A stretch of 64,000 nucleotides of DNA from Armatimonadota bacterium (GCA_031432545.1 JAVKGX010000001.1:1-64000); one strand, 5' to 3'. Counted from the stretch's first letter, positions 1 to 8,393 are shown. Made by a program: numbers and translations. Notes: generated from the sequence alone by a model not told the origin.

Positions 1-583
1 TCGGCTGCGGGTCGTCGTCCACACGCAGATCGACGTAGCGGTCCAGGTAGCCGCCGTACGAGCCGCCCTCCTTGACGACGTACAGGGCTGCAGACTGCTG
101 GCCCCGGCGGTCGCCGCCGGCGTGCTGGCCGGCTTCGAGGGCAGCCAGCAGCCGCTCGGGCAGGGGTCGGCCCGCACCGGCTTCGAATGCCTTCGCCATC
201 GCGGATACCACCTCCGGGCCCGCCAGCAGGTTGCCCTGGCAGGCGTAGCGGTCGCCGGTGCGCCCGCCGGCCCACGCCAGGCACGCGCCGCCGGTGTACG
301 ACGCGGCCCGACCCCGTGCGTCGACCACGCCGAGCTGGCGGTGGTCCCGGCCCTGGTCGGCGTCGGTGAGGCGGCGTACGACTTCGTCCGCGGACAGCCC
401 TTCGCCGAGCAGGCGCAGCCCCTCCGGACCGTGCGAGAGGTTTGCCCACGCCTGCGTCGCGACGGCTCCCGCACCCGCCGTCGCCCACGGCACCACCGCG
501 CCGACCGCAAGGAACTTGCTCGCGACCGCCACCCCCCACTCCGCGGCCTGTGGGTCGGCCGCGACGATGGAGAACGTGTGCAT
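1..583 (-). CDS. DUF1028 family protein (Ntn-hydrolase fold), 3' part outside window
   Basis: Read on the minus strand from an ATG at 583, the frame stays open to the window edge (about 194 codons). It opens MHTFSIVAADPQAAEWGVAV and continues with GAVATQAWANLSHGPEGLRL and, further on, GQLGVVDARGRAASYTG-like sequence, all typical of DUF1028. This family has an N-terminal-nucleophile hydrolase-like fold and no settled substrate. The C-terminal end, where a peptidoglycan-binding extension sometimes sits, is beyond the edge. A second in-frame ATG lies three codons upstream at 592; the GGTGAGG between the two could serve as ribosome binding site for the inner one. It is divergent from the citrate synthase gene. 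Confidence 0.8.
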   Translation of the reverse strand, partial: MHTFSIVAADPQAAEWGVAVASKFLAVGAVVPWATAGAGAVATQAWANLSHGPEGLRLLGEGLSADEVVRRLTDADQGRDHRQLGVVDARGRAASYTGGACLAWAGGRTGDRYACQGNLLAGPEVVSAMAKAFEAGAGRPLPERLLAALEAGQHAGGDRRGQQSAALYVVKEGGSYGGYLDRYVDLRVDDDPQP

Positions 584-642
584 CCTCACCATGGAACAGA
601 CTGTTTGCGGCGCGGTATGCCAACTCCTGCGCGGAGGCCGTG

Positions 643-672
643 TTGACACTGTTTGCGCCGCTGCCGTATGGT
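643..672 (+). promoter_or_regulatory. sigma70-like promoter of citrate synthase
   Basis: TTGACA at 643-648 and TATGGT at 667-672 are separated by 18 bp, a good match to the housekeeping consensus. Transcription would begin near 679, which rules out the TTG and ATG codons at 653 and 668 as starts of the downstream citrate synthase. A 10-nt sequence, ACTGTTTGCG, overlaps the spacer and also occurs at 600-609. Confidence 0.6.
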
Positions 673-757
673 CGAAGTGCAGCGCGCCGATGTCGACCAG
701 CGCAAGCCTCCCCGGACGCTCGGCTCGATGCGGGACTTCGACCAAGCGGGTGCCGGC

Positions 758-1888
758 ATGTCTGCGGTTGCCAGAGGACTGGAAGGCGTCGTCGCCGGGA
801 CGACGGCGTTGAGCTTCATCGACGGCCGCGCGGGGAGGCTTATCTACCGCGGCTACGACATCAACGACCTGGCCCAGAAGTCGACGTTCGAAGAAGTCTG
901 CTACCTGCTCTGGCACGGACGGCTGCCCACGCGGACCGAGCTGGGCGCGCTGACCGCGGAACTGGCGAGCATGCGCGCGCTTCCCGAGGGTCTCCTCGGT
1001 GTGCTCCGCTCACTACCAAAGTCGCTCCACCCGCTGGACGCACTGCGCACCGTGCTCTCGCCGTTGATGGCGTACGACGAAGATCCGGAGGACACCTCAC
1101 GTGAGGCGAACCTCCGGCGCGCAAAGAGGCTGACGGCCCTGGTCAGTACCGTGGTCGCTGCCTTCGAGAGGGTGCGCCACGACGCAGACCCGGTCGCGCC
1201 GGATCCAAGCTTGCACCACGCTGCCAATTTCCTGTACATGCTCAAGGGGCAGCCCGCGGACCCCCTGCACGTCAGGGCCTTCGACACCTACCTCGTGCTG
1301 CTGGCCGACCACGGCTACAACGCGTCGACGTTCACCGCGCGCGTGATCGCCAGCACCCTGTCGGACATGGTCTCCGCCGTCGCGGGCGCGATCGGCGCCC
1401 TCAAGGGGCCTCTACACGGAGGCGCGGCGCAGTGGACGATGGAGATGTTGCTGCGAATCGGTTCCGTGGACAACGTCGACGCCTACATCCGCGGCCTGTT
1501 CGACCAGCACAAGAAGGTGCCCGGATTCGGACACCGCATCTACAAGGTCGAAGACCCGCGCGCGAAGATTCTCCGCGTGCTCTCGCGCCAGGTCGCCGAG
1601 AAGACCGGCGGGGGAGTCTGGGTGGAGATGTCCGAGCGCGTGGACGAACTGGTGGCGCAGCTGCGCGGCGACAAGGAGATCTATCCCAACGTGGACTTCT
1701 ACTCGGCCTCGCTGCTGTACAACATCGGCATCCCCGGTGACCTGATGACGCCGCTGTTCGCCTGCAGCCGCGTGGCCGGCTGGACCGCGCACGTCATCGA
1801 GCAGCAGGAAGACAACCGGCTCTTCCGCCCGCAGTCGGAGTACACCGGACCCAAGGAAGCGACGTACATCCCGATCGACGAGCGCTGA
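758..1888 (+). CDS. gltA: citrate synthase (or 2-methylcitrate synthase)
   Basis: About 376 residues. It condenses acetyl-CoA (or propionyl-CoA) with oxaloacetate at entry to the TCA or methylcitrate cycle, in the cytoplasm. Diagnostic segments are RGLEGVVAGTTALSFIDGRA at the N terminus, GPLHGGA with the catalytic-region His, and GFGHRIYKVEDPRA with the second conserved His. The length matches the short bacterial type. I chose ATG 758 because the frame's earlier codons at 653 and 668 lie inside or upstream of the promoter; ATG 728 is an alternative. Sequence by eye cannot separate citrate from methylcitrate synthase; no prpB or prpD neighbour is present, which slightly favours citrate synthase. 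Confidence 0.9.
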   Translation: MSAVARGLEGVVAGTTALSFIDGRAGRLIYRGYDINDLAQKSTFEEVCYLLWHGRLPTRTELGALTAELASMRALPEGLLGVLRSLPKSLHPLDALRTVLSPLMAYDEDPEDTSREANLRRAKRLTALVSTVVAAFERVRHDADPVAPDPSLHHAANFLYMLKGQPADPLHVRAFDTYLVLLADHGYNASTFTARVIASTLSDMVSAVAGAIGALKGPLHGGAAQWTMEMLLRIGSVDNVDAYIRGLFDQHKKVPGFGHRIYKVEDPRAKILRVLSRQVAEKTGGGVWVEMSERVDELVAQLRGDKEIYPNVDFYSASLLYNIGIPGDLMTPLFACSRVAGWTAHVIEQQEDNRLFRPQSEYTGPKEATYIPIDER

Positions 1889-1915
1889 CCTTCGGCGCGC
1901 CGCCGTCGGCTTTCC

Positions 1916-2398
1916 CTACAGTTCCTTGGTCCGGTGCACCATGTACGTCCGGTAGCCCATCCGTTCCCAGAATGCCTCGGCCTCCCGGTTGGGAACCGCA
2001 ACCGTGAGTTCGGCGCGACGTATGCCGCGATCGCGAAGCCACTGCTCGATGCGCTCGATCATCCGGCGGCCGACCCCCCGCCGGCGGTAGCCCTCCCGCG
2101 TGTAGACGTCCTGGATGAAGCCTCGCCGCCGGTGCCTGAAGAACGGCGGGAGCGTCGTGATCCGCCCGATCGCCACGCCCGCCAGCTGCCCTCCGGACTC
2201 GGCCACCACCACCAGGGTGTCCTCCCGTCCCAGCAACGCGGCGAGGTACTCCTCGTAGGCACGCCGCCATGTCTGGCTGAGGGCGAAGGCTGGGTGGGTC
2301 CGCTCGTGCAGCCGAGCCAGCTCGCCCCAGGCGTCGACGATCCTCGCAAGGTCAGCACGGTCGGCGTCGCGAACACGCACACCGGCGGGATCGGCCAT
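1916..2398 (-). CDS. GNAT-family N-acetyltransferase
   Basis: 160 residues from ATG 2398 (MADPAGVRVRDADRADLARI). The acetyl-CoA pyrophosphate-binding motif A is visible as GYRRRGVGRRMIERIEQWL, preceded by the beta4 strand FIQDVYT and followed by ELTVAVPNREAEAFWERMGY, the usual motif B region. The protein is a single GNAT domain with a typical length. The acceptor substrate (protein N terminus, amine or antibiotic) cannot be inferred. It converges on citrate synthase, with 27 bp between the stops. Confidence 0.85.
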   Translation of the reverse strand: MADPAGVRVRDADRADLARIVDAWGELARLHERTHPAFALSQTWRRAYEEYLAALLGREDTLVVVAESGGQLAGVAIGRITTLPPFFRHRRRGFIQDVYTREGYRRRGVGRRMIERIEQWLRDRGIRRAELTVAVPNREAEAFWERMGYRTYMVHRTKEL

Positions 2399-2556
2399 AT
2401 GTGCTGATTGCCCGTGCAGTGGACAGATCCCTCCGGGACCGCAGAACGCCCCCGGTGCGCGGCGGGATCTGCGGCGAATCTGCCCCCAGGCACATCGGGT
2501 ACGGGCCGCCGCGACACGGCGCGGTTGGCCGGAGCACTCCGAGTGGAGGGAGCAGG

Positions 2557-3723
2557 ATGCGACGTCGGGTGACTCGGGTGGGCTGGGCGGGAGTCGTCCT
2601 CCTCGTGGCTGCGGCAGCATCCTCGCCGGCGCTGGCGCTGACGCCGCGGGCCGGCCAGACGGTGGTGGTCACCGGGTCGATCCAGGACGACCTGTACGCC
2701 GCCGGCGGCAGGGTCTCGATCCGGGCTACCGTCGACGGAGACGTCGCTGCAGCCGGCGGCAGCGTATACGTGGACGGTCCGGTGAGCGGGGGCGTACTCG
2801 CCGCAGGTGGAAGCGTGCGGGTGGGGCCCACCACCGTCGGGCGCACGGTGCGCGCCGCCGCGGTCGGGGTGTCCGTCGGCGCACAGGTCGGCGGGGATGT
2901 CGTGGCGGCCGGCAGTGCGGTGACGGTCGAGACCACGGCAGGCGTCGGACGCGACGTCGCGGTGAGTGGTGGGAACGTCTGGGTCCTGGGGGAGGTCAGC
3001 CGCAACCTGTGGGCTGCTGCCGGCACGGTGACGATTGCCGGATCGGTCGGCGCGGACGCACACGTCGAAGCCGACCGCATCGTGCTCCTGCCCACGGCGC
3101 GGATCGGCGGCAGGCTGCTGTACAGGTCCGACGCGCCCCCGGAGCTGCACCCGGGAGCACGGGTCGCCGGTGGGATCGAGCGCCTTGCGGGCGCACGGGC
3201 CCGCTCGCGTCCGCTGCCGGTCCCACGCGCGGCGGTCCCGCTGTTGCGGCTGCTGGAAGGGCTGTGGCTGCTGGTCACGGGGCTGGTGGCCTTCTCCCTG
3301 GCGCCCCGTGCGGCTGCGCGTATCTGCGGAGAAGTGGGCAGGCGGTTCGGGTGGAGCCTACTGTTGGGGTTCGCGCTGCTCGTCGGCGCTCCGCCGTCCG
3401 CGATCCTGCTGCTGTTTACGGTGATCGGCATCCCGCTGTCGGTGCTGGGCATGTTGGCCTACTTCGCTGCCCTGTACGTGGGCCAGGCGTTCTTCGCCGG
3501 CTGGCTGGGCGGCGCCTTGCTGCGGAGGGTACGCCGGGAAGGTACCGTCGCATCGCCCTATGGGGCGGTCGCGCTCGGCACCCTCGCCCTCGTGGTCTTG
3601 TCCACCATACCGTACGTCGGCTGGCTGATCCGGGTTGTCGCGGCGTTGGTGGGGTTCGGCGCGATGGGTTTGGCCGCGTTCGGGGCGGCGACCGCGCAGG
3701 CCACCGAACCCACCTCCTCGTGA
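2557..3723 (+). CDS. bactofilin-like polymer-forming domain fused to a polytopic membrane domain
   Basis: 388 residues from ATG 2557, preceded by a good GGAGGGAG ribosome binding site. The N terminus has a signal peptide or membrane anchor (VGWAGVVLLVAAAASSPALA). Residues about 30-205 are short Gly/Val-rich repeats with units such as VDGDVAAAGGSVYVDG and VGGDVVAAGSAV, the right-handed beta-helix pattern of bactofilins and related polymer-forming proteins. After a basic linker, residues about 225-385 hold four to five hydrophobic segments (LLEGLWLLVTGLVAFSLA, AILLLFTVIGIPLSVLGMLA and others). Known architectures of this type are annotated 'polymer-forming cytoskeletal protein'. The signal peptide suggests the beta-helix faces the periplasm, unlike cytoplasmic bactofilins. 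Function unknown. Confidence 0.75.
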   Translation: MRRRVTRVGWAGVVLLVAAAASSPALALTPRAGQTVVVTGSIQDDLYAAGGRVSIRATVDGDVAAAGGSVYVDGPVSGGVLAAGGSVRVGPTTVGRTVRAAAVGVSVGAQVGGDVVAAGSAVTVETTAGVGRDVAVSGGNVWVLGEVSRNLWAAAGTVTIAGSVGADAHVEADRIVLLPTARIGGRLLYRSDAPPELHPGARVAGGIERLAGARARSRPLPVPRAAVPLLRLLEGLWLLVTGLVAFSLAPRAAARICGEVGRRFGWSLLLGFALLVGAPPSAILLLFTVIGIPLSVLGMLAYFAALYVGQAFFAGWLGGALLRRVRREGTVASPYGAVALGTLALVVLSTIPYVGWLIRVVAALVGFGAMGLAAFGAATAQATEPTSS

Positions 3724-3900
3724 GAAGATGGGGCCGCCGAAGGGGGCCTGCGGCGCGGTCGGTTCCAGGTACGCGTGGCGGGATGACATCATGGACGTGA
3801 TCTGCGGTCCGCCCTCTCGGCGCCTGGTGGGTCCGGAACCGGGGCGCGAGGCGGCGAGAGCTTCCGGCGGACGCCACCAAAAGGTCTGACGGGGGTTGCC

Positions 3901-4710
3901 ATGCGGTTCTCGCCATGGGTCGACGTCGCGGTACGCGCGGCCCGTGAAGCCGGTCACGTCCTGATGGACCGGTTCGTCCGACCGCCGCGGCCCGGTGAGG
4001 TGCGCTACAAAGGACGCGTCAACCCCGTCACCGAGGCGGATGAGGCCGCCGAGGCGTGCATCGTCTCGCTGCTGCGCGAGGCGTTCCCCGACCACGCGAT
4101 CGTGGCGGAAGAAGGTGGCGGGCACGAATCGGACGCGCGGTGGCGCTGGTACGTGGATCCGCTGGACGGTACAACGAACTTCGCGCACCGGCTCCCCTGG
4201 TTCGGCGTGTCGCTGGCGCTCGCCGAGGGCGACGAGGTCTTGGTGGGTGTCGTGTACCACCCTGTGCTCGACGAGCTGTTCGTCGCCGAGCGCGGCGCGG
4301 GGGCGTGGGCCGTCCGGGGCAAGGTGGTGGAGCGACTGCAGGTGTCCAAGACCATCTCGCTGCAATACGCGCTGGTCGGCACAGGCACCCCGACCGACAT
4401 CGGGATCACGGGTAACAACCTGCCCCAGATCGTGACGATGCTCAAGGTCACCGAGGACGTGCGGCAGATGGGATCCGCGGCGATCAACCTGTGTTCGGTG
4501 GCCGCCGGCCGACTCGACGCGTTCTGGGAGCCGGACCTCAACCCCTGGGACGTCGCCGCCGGCGCACTGATGGTGCTCGAGGCGGGCGGGACCGTCACGG
4601 GGATAGACGGATCACCCTACGTCGCGGGCACCCGCAGCCCGCTCGCCACCAATGGGCAGCTCCACCGGCAGATGCTGGCCCTGCTCAGCACCGGTGGCCC
4701 CGTGCGGTAG
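3901..4710 (+). CDS. inositol monophosphatase family protein
   Basis: 269 residues. The Mg-dependent phosphatase motifs are all present: NPVTEADEAAE near residue 40, the EE of AIVAEEGGG, the hallmark WYVDPLDGTTNF at residues 83-94, and the distal WDVAAGALMVLEAGG. The family hydrolyses inositol-1-phosphate, histidinol phosphate, 3'-phosphoadenosine 5'-phosphate or similar small phosphates. Neighbours do not reveal which. The 177-bp gap upstream (3724-3900) holds no recognisable gene or regulator. Confidence 0.88.
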   Translation: MRFSPWVDVAVRAAREAGHVLMDRFVRPPRPGEVRYKGRVNPVTEADEAAEACIVSLLREAFPDHAIVAEEGGGHESDARWRWYVDPLDGTTNFAHRLPWFGVSLALAEGDEVLVGVVYHPVLDELFVAERGAGAWAVRGKVVERLQVSKTISLQYALVGTGTPTDIGITGNNLPQIVTMLKVTEDVRQMGSAAINLCSVAAGRLDAFWEPDLNPWDVAAGALMVLEAGGTVTGIDGSPYVAGTRSPLATNGQLHRQMLALLSTGGPVR

Positions 4711-4729
4711 GGCGACGCTGCGGCAACGA

Positions 4730-5329
4730 CTAGGGTGACGTCGCCAGGCGCGTCACGAGCGAGAGCACGGCGCGGGTGCGCTCCGGCCCGATGCGGACGG
4801 CAATCCGGTCCCGCGCCAGGCGTTCCGGGCTGCGCTCCGTCTCGGCGGCGAGCCGCGCGCCGCTGTGCGCGGCCGCACAGAACGTGCCGTCCGAACCGAC
4901 GATCGCGCCCACCGTGACCGCATGGCCGCGGTAGGTCACCATCCCCCGATACAGTCCCGCGGGTCCTGCGCTCACACGCGCGCCGATGAAGGCGAACGTC
5001 GTGCCGGCGCGGTTGCGGACGGTGCCGGCGAACCGTGCCCCGTCCACGTTGCCGCTGAAGTCGATGCCCTCGGGCAGGACGGCACGAAACCCACCGAATC
5101 CATCGACCGCCCCGCGGTACCATCGGGCGAAGGTGCGTGTGACGGTCGGGTCGGGGCTGCAGACGTAGCCCTCGAAACGGCCGGCCTGCCTGACGAGGGC
5201 AGCCTGGCTACCCGCCGGTGCGCGGTCCAGCTTCGCGAGGTAGGTGTGCGCCGCAGGGGTCGTCGCAGACGACGGGACAGTTCCCAGCAAGAGGGTCAGT
5301 GCAACCGCGATGAGCATGCCGACCCGCAT
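4730..5329 (-). CDS. secreted protein of unknown function
   Basis: 199 residues. It starts with a classical signal peptide (MRVGMLIAVALTLLLGTVPSSA) and so is probably exported. The mature part has a Gly/Phe-rich, repeated pattern of short strands (GFGGFRAVLPEGIDFSGNV, GARFAGTVRNRAGTTFAFIG, GLYRGMVTYRGHAVTVGAIV), suggesting a beta-sandwich or beta-barrel built of similar units. Two cysteines (in YVCSPDP and TFCAAA) could form a disulfide. I do not recognise a family. It ends 19 bp from the phosphatase gene stop (convergent). Confidence 0.6.
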   Translation of the reverse strand: MRVGMLIAVALTLLLGTVPSSATTPAAHTYLAKLDRAPAGSQAALVRQAGRFEGYVCSPDPTVTRTFARWYRGAVDGFGGFRAVLPEGIDFSGNVDGARFAGTVRNRAGTTFAFIGARVSAGPAGLYRGMVTYRGHAVTVGAIVGSDGTFCAAAHSGARLAAETERSPERLARDRIAVRIGPERTRAVLSLVTRLATSP

Positions 5330-5428
5330 GTGTCGCCTCCCGAGCTGAGGTTGCCGGCGCAGACGCCGGAGCCGCTCGGCCCTTGTTACGGCGCCACGGC
5401 CCCGCCGGTTCCCCCGGCGCCGACCGCC

Positions 5429-6004
5429 CTATGCCGTGTCGGCCCGCCGGAGGGTCGGGATCCGGTCGCGCAGCAGGGCGACCATCCACAGCGTCAGCGC
5501 GCCGTTGACGACGCTGGTGACAAGATTGAACGGCACGAACGCAGCGCCCATCAGCGGCAGCACCCTCGTCTGGATGGCCGCCCAGTCGGTCGGGCTATAG
5601 TTGAAGAACACCGGCAAGATGAAGAACACCAGCACCGGGACCATGGCCGCGGTCCGCACCACCGCCCCGAGCGCGACACCCCTGGCGAGCCCCCCGGTCG
5701 TCGGCCGGCGCCAGTACACCCACGAAGCGACGCCGACAAACAGCCCGACGGCGATGAAGTTCGCCGCGGGGCCGATCCAGCCGGTGGCGCTGCCGAACAG
5801 CAGCATGCGCACCACGTTCTTCAGCAGGGCGACCGCAACCGCCGCCAGCGGGCCGAACATCACTCCCGCCAACAGCGTGGGGACCTCGCTGGGGTCGAAA
5901 CGCAGATAGGGCGCACCCGGGATGATGGGGAACTGCACGAATTGCATGAGCAACGCTGCGATCGCGGTCAGCATCGCCAGCGTCGTAAGCTCGCGGAGCC
6001 GCAT
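5429..6004 (-). CDS. ribU: riboflavin ECF transporter substrate-binding component RibU
   Basis: 191 residues from ATG 6004 with a strong GGGAGGTG ribosome binding site. It contains about six hydrophobic helices and the ECF S-component pattern: a start like RELTTLAMLTAIAALLMQFV, then YLRFDPSEVPTLLAGVMFGP, typical of the RibU/ThiT type, and an internal NVVRMLLFGSATGWIGPAAN. It would bind riboflavin in the membrane and pair with an EcfT/EcfA module encoded elsewhere. The call is secured by the FMN riboswitch and terminator directly upstream, which would switch the gene off when flavin is abundant. Confidence 0.9.
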   Translation of the reverse strand: MRLRELTTLAMLTAIAALLMQFVQFPIIPGAPYLRFDPSEVPTLLAGVMFGPLAAVAVALLKNVVRMLLFGSATGWIGPAANFIAVGLFVGVASWVYWRRPTTGGLARGVALGAVVRTAAMVPVLVFFILPVFFNYSPTDWAAIQTRVLPLMGAAFVPFNLVTSVVNGALTLWMVALLRDRIPTLRRADTA

Positions 6005-6043
6005 GTCGCACCTCCCTGCCGGTTGTTCCAGCGCGGCACGCCC

Positions 6044-6078
6044 CCCAAACAACAAACCCGAAGGTCCCGACCTTCGGG
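6044..6078 (-). terminator. riboswitch-controlled intrinsic terminator upstream of ribU
   Basis: On the minus strand a perfect 9-10 bp hairpin (CCCGAAGGT, 4-nt loop, ACCTTCGGG) occupies 6078-6057 and is followed by TTTGTTGTTTG. It lies between the FMN aptamer and the ribU start, as expected for transcription attenuation. Confidence 0.8.
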
Positions 6079-6131
6079 CTCGCCGGACGGCGCGACGCGA
6101 CACCGCAGGGCGCGGCGCAACACGCGGCCTC

Positions 6132-6323
6132 CGACCTCCTCCCATCCGGACTGTACCGTCGGCCCCGGACTGGCTTGCGCGTCACCGGGTCCACCGCGCC
6201 TCCGACCGTGCGCGGGTCGCGGGCTCCCCGGCACCCACCTCCGCCCATCAGCGGAGTGAGCACCGGGCTACCGCCGGTGGGGAATTGGAAGCGTGCCGCT
6301 TCCGCACCCCGCCCCGAAGGTCG
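6132..6323 (-). promoter_or_regulatory. FMN riboswitch (RFN element)
   Basis: The minus strand carries the conserved RFN blocks in order: CTTCGGGGCGGGGTG, AATTCCCCACCGGCGGTA, AGCCCGCGA, CCAGTCCGGGGCCGACGGTA and AGTCCGGATGGGAGGAGG. The closing P1 helix is CGACCT at 6323-6318 with AGGTCG at 6137-6132. The middle portion, between AGCCCGCGA and CCAGTCCGG, is a variable stem. FMN binding would stabilise P1 and favour the downstream terminator, so riboflavin uptake falls when FMN is high. Confidence 0.95.
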
Positions 6324-6343
6324 TGCTCGCTGGTTGTGATCCC

Positions 6344-6373
6344 ATGGTAGTAGCTGCTTCAAGCGGGAAGCAA
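6344..6373 (-). promoter_or_regulatory. candidate promoter for the FMN riboswitch-ribU transcript
   Basis: On the minus strand TTGCTT (6373-6368) and TACCAT (6349-6344) are 18 bp apart, placing a start near 6337, about 14 nt before the aptamer. The match is moderate, but the position is right. Confidence 0.4.
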
Positions 6374-6401
6374 GCCCGGCCCGCGCGAACCGATCCGTAC
6401 C

Positions 6402-7289
6402 GTGTGGGGTGAGCTCTTCGCGCTGCTGGCGGCAGGCGCGTTTGCGCTCAGCACGGTACTGTCGCGCCGTTTCATGATCGGAGGGCCCGGCAGGCCGCCG
6501 GTGTCGCCCGAGGCCGGCGTGTTCGTGAGCATGGTCACGAACGTCGCCGTCTTCGGCGTGCTGACGATCCTGGAGGCCCTGGGCGGAGGGTTCCAGCGGC
6601 TGACGTGGCAGTCGGCGGCTTTGTTCGCCCTGGGCGGGATCGGCGGGACGCTGCTGGGCCGCAACCTGGCGTACCTCAGCGTGCTGCGCATCGGGCCGTC
6701 GCGCTCGACCGCCATCCGGCTGTCGAATACCCTGTTCGCCGCGCTGCTCGGCCTGTGGTGGCTGCGGGAACTGCCCCGCGGCGTGCAGATCGCCGGCGCT
6801 GTGCTGATCACCGCGGGCCTGTGGACGGTCGTGTCCGAGCGAGGATCCCAACGACGCACCTTCGACGCAGGGGGCATCCTGGCGGCGGTGGCGGCGGCCG
6901 CGGCGTTCGCGCTCGGCGACACCTCACGCCGCGTCGCACTGGGGATCACGCCGCAGCCCTTCATCGGAGCGTCCATCGGGGCCGCGACGGCGCTTGCGGT
7001 CCAGGCCGTCTGGCTGGGGACGCGCCGACTGCGCGGAAGCGTGATCGGCGTGGCGTGGCGGGCCGACGTGGTCGGCAGCGCCCTCGGTAACACCGCGGCG
7101 ATCTTGCTTTTGTTTCTGGCGCTGCAACGCACCACGGTGGCGAACGCCTCGGTGCTGTACAATCTCCAGGTGCTGCTCGTGATCTTCCTCAGCCGCCGGA
7201 TGCTGCGCGGCGACGAGAGCACCGGCCGGCGTCTGGTGATCGGGAGTTTGGTCTGCCTGGTCGGGACGGCGGCGGTCCTGTTCGGCTAA
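6402..7289 (+). CDS. EamA/DMT-family membrane transporter
   Basis: 295 residues from GTG 6402. Ten hydrophobic segments are arranged as two EamA repeats; each repeat ends with the family pattern, for example LLGLWWLRELPRGVQIAGAV in the first half and the corresponding SVLYNLQVLLVIFLSRRMLR in the second. A basic linker (SERGSQRRTFDAGG) separates the halves. Members export or import small metabolites such as amino acids or nucleotide-linked compounds; substrate here unknown. Its start region overlaps the riboswitch promoter on the other strand, so the two genes are divergent. The 3' end overlaps the M24 peptidase gene by 4 bp, tail to tail. Confidence 0.85.
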   Translation: MWGELFALLAAGAFALSTVLSRRFMIGGPGRPPVSPEAGVFVSMVTNVAVFGVLTILEALGGGFQRLTWQSAALFALGGIGGTLLGRNLAYLSVLRIGPSRSTAIRLSNTLFAALLGLWWLRELPRGVQIAGAVLITAGLWTVVSERGSQRRTFDAGGILAAVAAAAAFALGDTSRRVALGITPQPFIGASIGAATALAVQAVWLGTRRLRGSVIGVAWRADVVGSALGNTAAILLLFLALQRTTVANASVLYNLQVLLVIFLSRRMLRGDESTGRRLVIGSLVCLVGTAAVLFG

Positions 7290-8374
7290 GCAGAACGCAG
7301 CAGGCCTCGCGGGAGCCGGCTGAGGATCTCGGGTCCATGCTGTGTCACAACGACGATGTCCTCCAGACGGACCCCGAACTCGCCCGGCAGATAGATGCCC
7401 GGCTCCACGGAGAAGACCATCCCCTCCTGGAGCCGCGTCGCGTCGGTATCGACGACCGACGGCGGCTCGTGCGCGGTCAGCCCGAGGCCGTGACCGGTGC
7501 GGTGGATGAAGAACTCACCGTAGCCGGCGCGCGCGATCACCCCGCGGGCGGCCCGGTCCACCTCGGCGACCGGCACGTCGGGCCGGATCACACCCAGCGC
7601 CGCCCGCACCGCCTCCTCGACGAGGGCGTGCACCTCCCGGTACTTGGGCGTCGGCTCTCCCAAGAACACCATGCGCGTGATGTCCGAGCAGTAGCCGTCC
7701 CGCCGACCGCCGACGTCGAGCAGGACCGCCTCGCCGACGCGCAGCCTTCGGTTGGTCGGCTCGTGGTGCGGGAAGGCGCTGTTGGGCCCCGACGCGACGA
7801 TGGCGAACCCCACGGCGTCCGCTCCGGCACCCCTGATCGCACCGGCGGCGGCGGCCGCCACCTCGCGCTCGCTCGTGCCCGGACGGCAGGCCTCCGCCGC
7901 GGCCAGGACGCCGGCGTCCGCGGTGGCCGCGGCCCGCCGGAGGGCTTCGATCTCTGCGGGGTCCTTGCGCATACGCATGGGGGCCAACAACCGCGAGGCG
8001 GGCAAGAAGCGCGCGCCGGGCAGGGCCTGCTGCATGAGCAGGAGGTGGTCCGCGCGCATGTCGTCGCCCACCGCAACCGCTTCCAGCCGATCCCCCACAG
8101 ACCGCAGCGCGGCTTCCAGCGCCGCAAAAGGTCCTTGGGTGTCGTTGTAGGTGAACAGACGCACGGGCAGGCGGGACTCGACCTGAGCGGCGTTGACCCG
8201 CGGGACGAGCAGCGCTTCGCCGCCGGCCCCGACCAGAAGGACGCAGGCGCGCTCGTCACGCAGCGGCGCAAAACCCGCCAGGTAGAGGAAATCGTCTCCG
8301 GGGGGCAGGGCCAGCAGGTCGCAACGCTGGGCGGCCATGGCAGTACGGACGCGGCGGAGGCGGTCGGCGCGCAT
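7286..8374 (-). CDS. M24-family metallopeptidase, Xaa-Pro aminopeptidase/dipeptidase-like
   Basis: 362 residues from ATG 8374. The N-terminal creatinase-like domain begins with LLALPPGDDFLYLAGFAPL. The C-terminal pita-bread domain has all five metal ligands: the Asp of LLDVGG, the Asp of YCSDITRM, the His of GHGLGLTAHEPP, the Glu of FSVEPGIYL and the Glu of VRLEDIVVV. Family members remove N-terminal residues preceding proline, or split Xaa-Pro dipeptides, in the cytoplasm. It lies 19 bp downstream of the nitrilase-like gene and is probably co-transcribed with it. The frame extends upstream to 8467 inside that gene, but the downstream ATG fits homologues better. Confidence 0.88.
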   Translation of the reverse strand: MRADRLRRVRTAMAAQRCDLLALPPGDDFLYLAGFAPLRDERACVLLVGAGGEALLVPRVNAAQVESRLPVRLFTYNDTQGPFAALEAALRSVGDRLEAVAVGDDMRADHLLLMQQALPGARFLPASRLLAPMRMRKDPAEIEALRRAAATADAGVLAAAEACRPGTSEREVAAAAAGAIRGAGADAVGFAIVASGPNSAFPHHEPTNRRLRVGEAVLLDVGGRRDGYCSDITRMVFLGEPTPKYREVHALVEEAVRAALGVIRPDVPVAEVDRAARGVIARAGYGEFFIHRTGHGLGLTAHEPPSVVDTDATRLQEGMVFSVEPGIYLPGEFGVRLEDIVVVTQHGPEILSRLPRGLLRSA

Positions 8375-8393
8375 GGACTTGGGTCGGATCCGA

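Noticed and set aside
3724-3900. Small gene between the bactofilin-like and phosphatase genes
   Set aside because: No frame with a start, ribosome binding site and protein-like composition; the only open frame overlaps the neighbour's 3' end.
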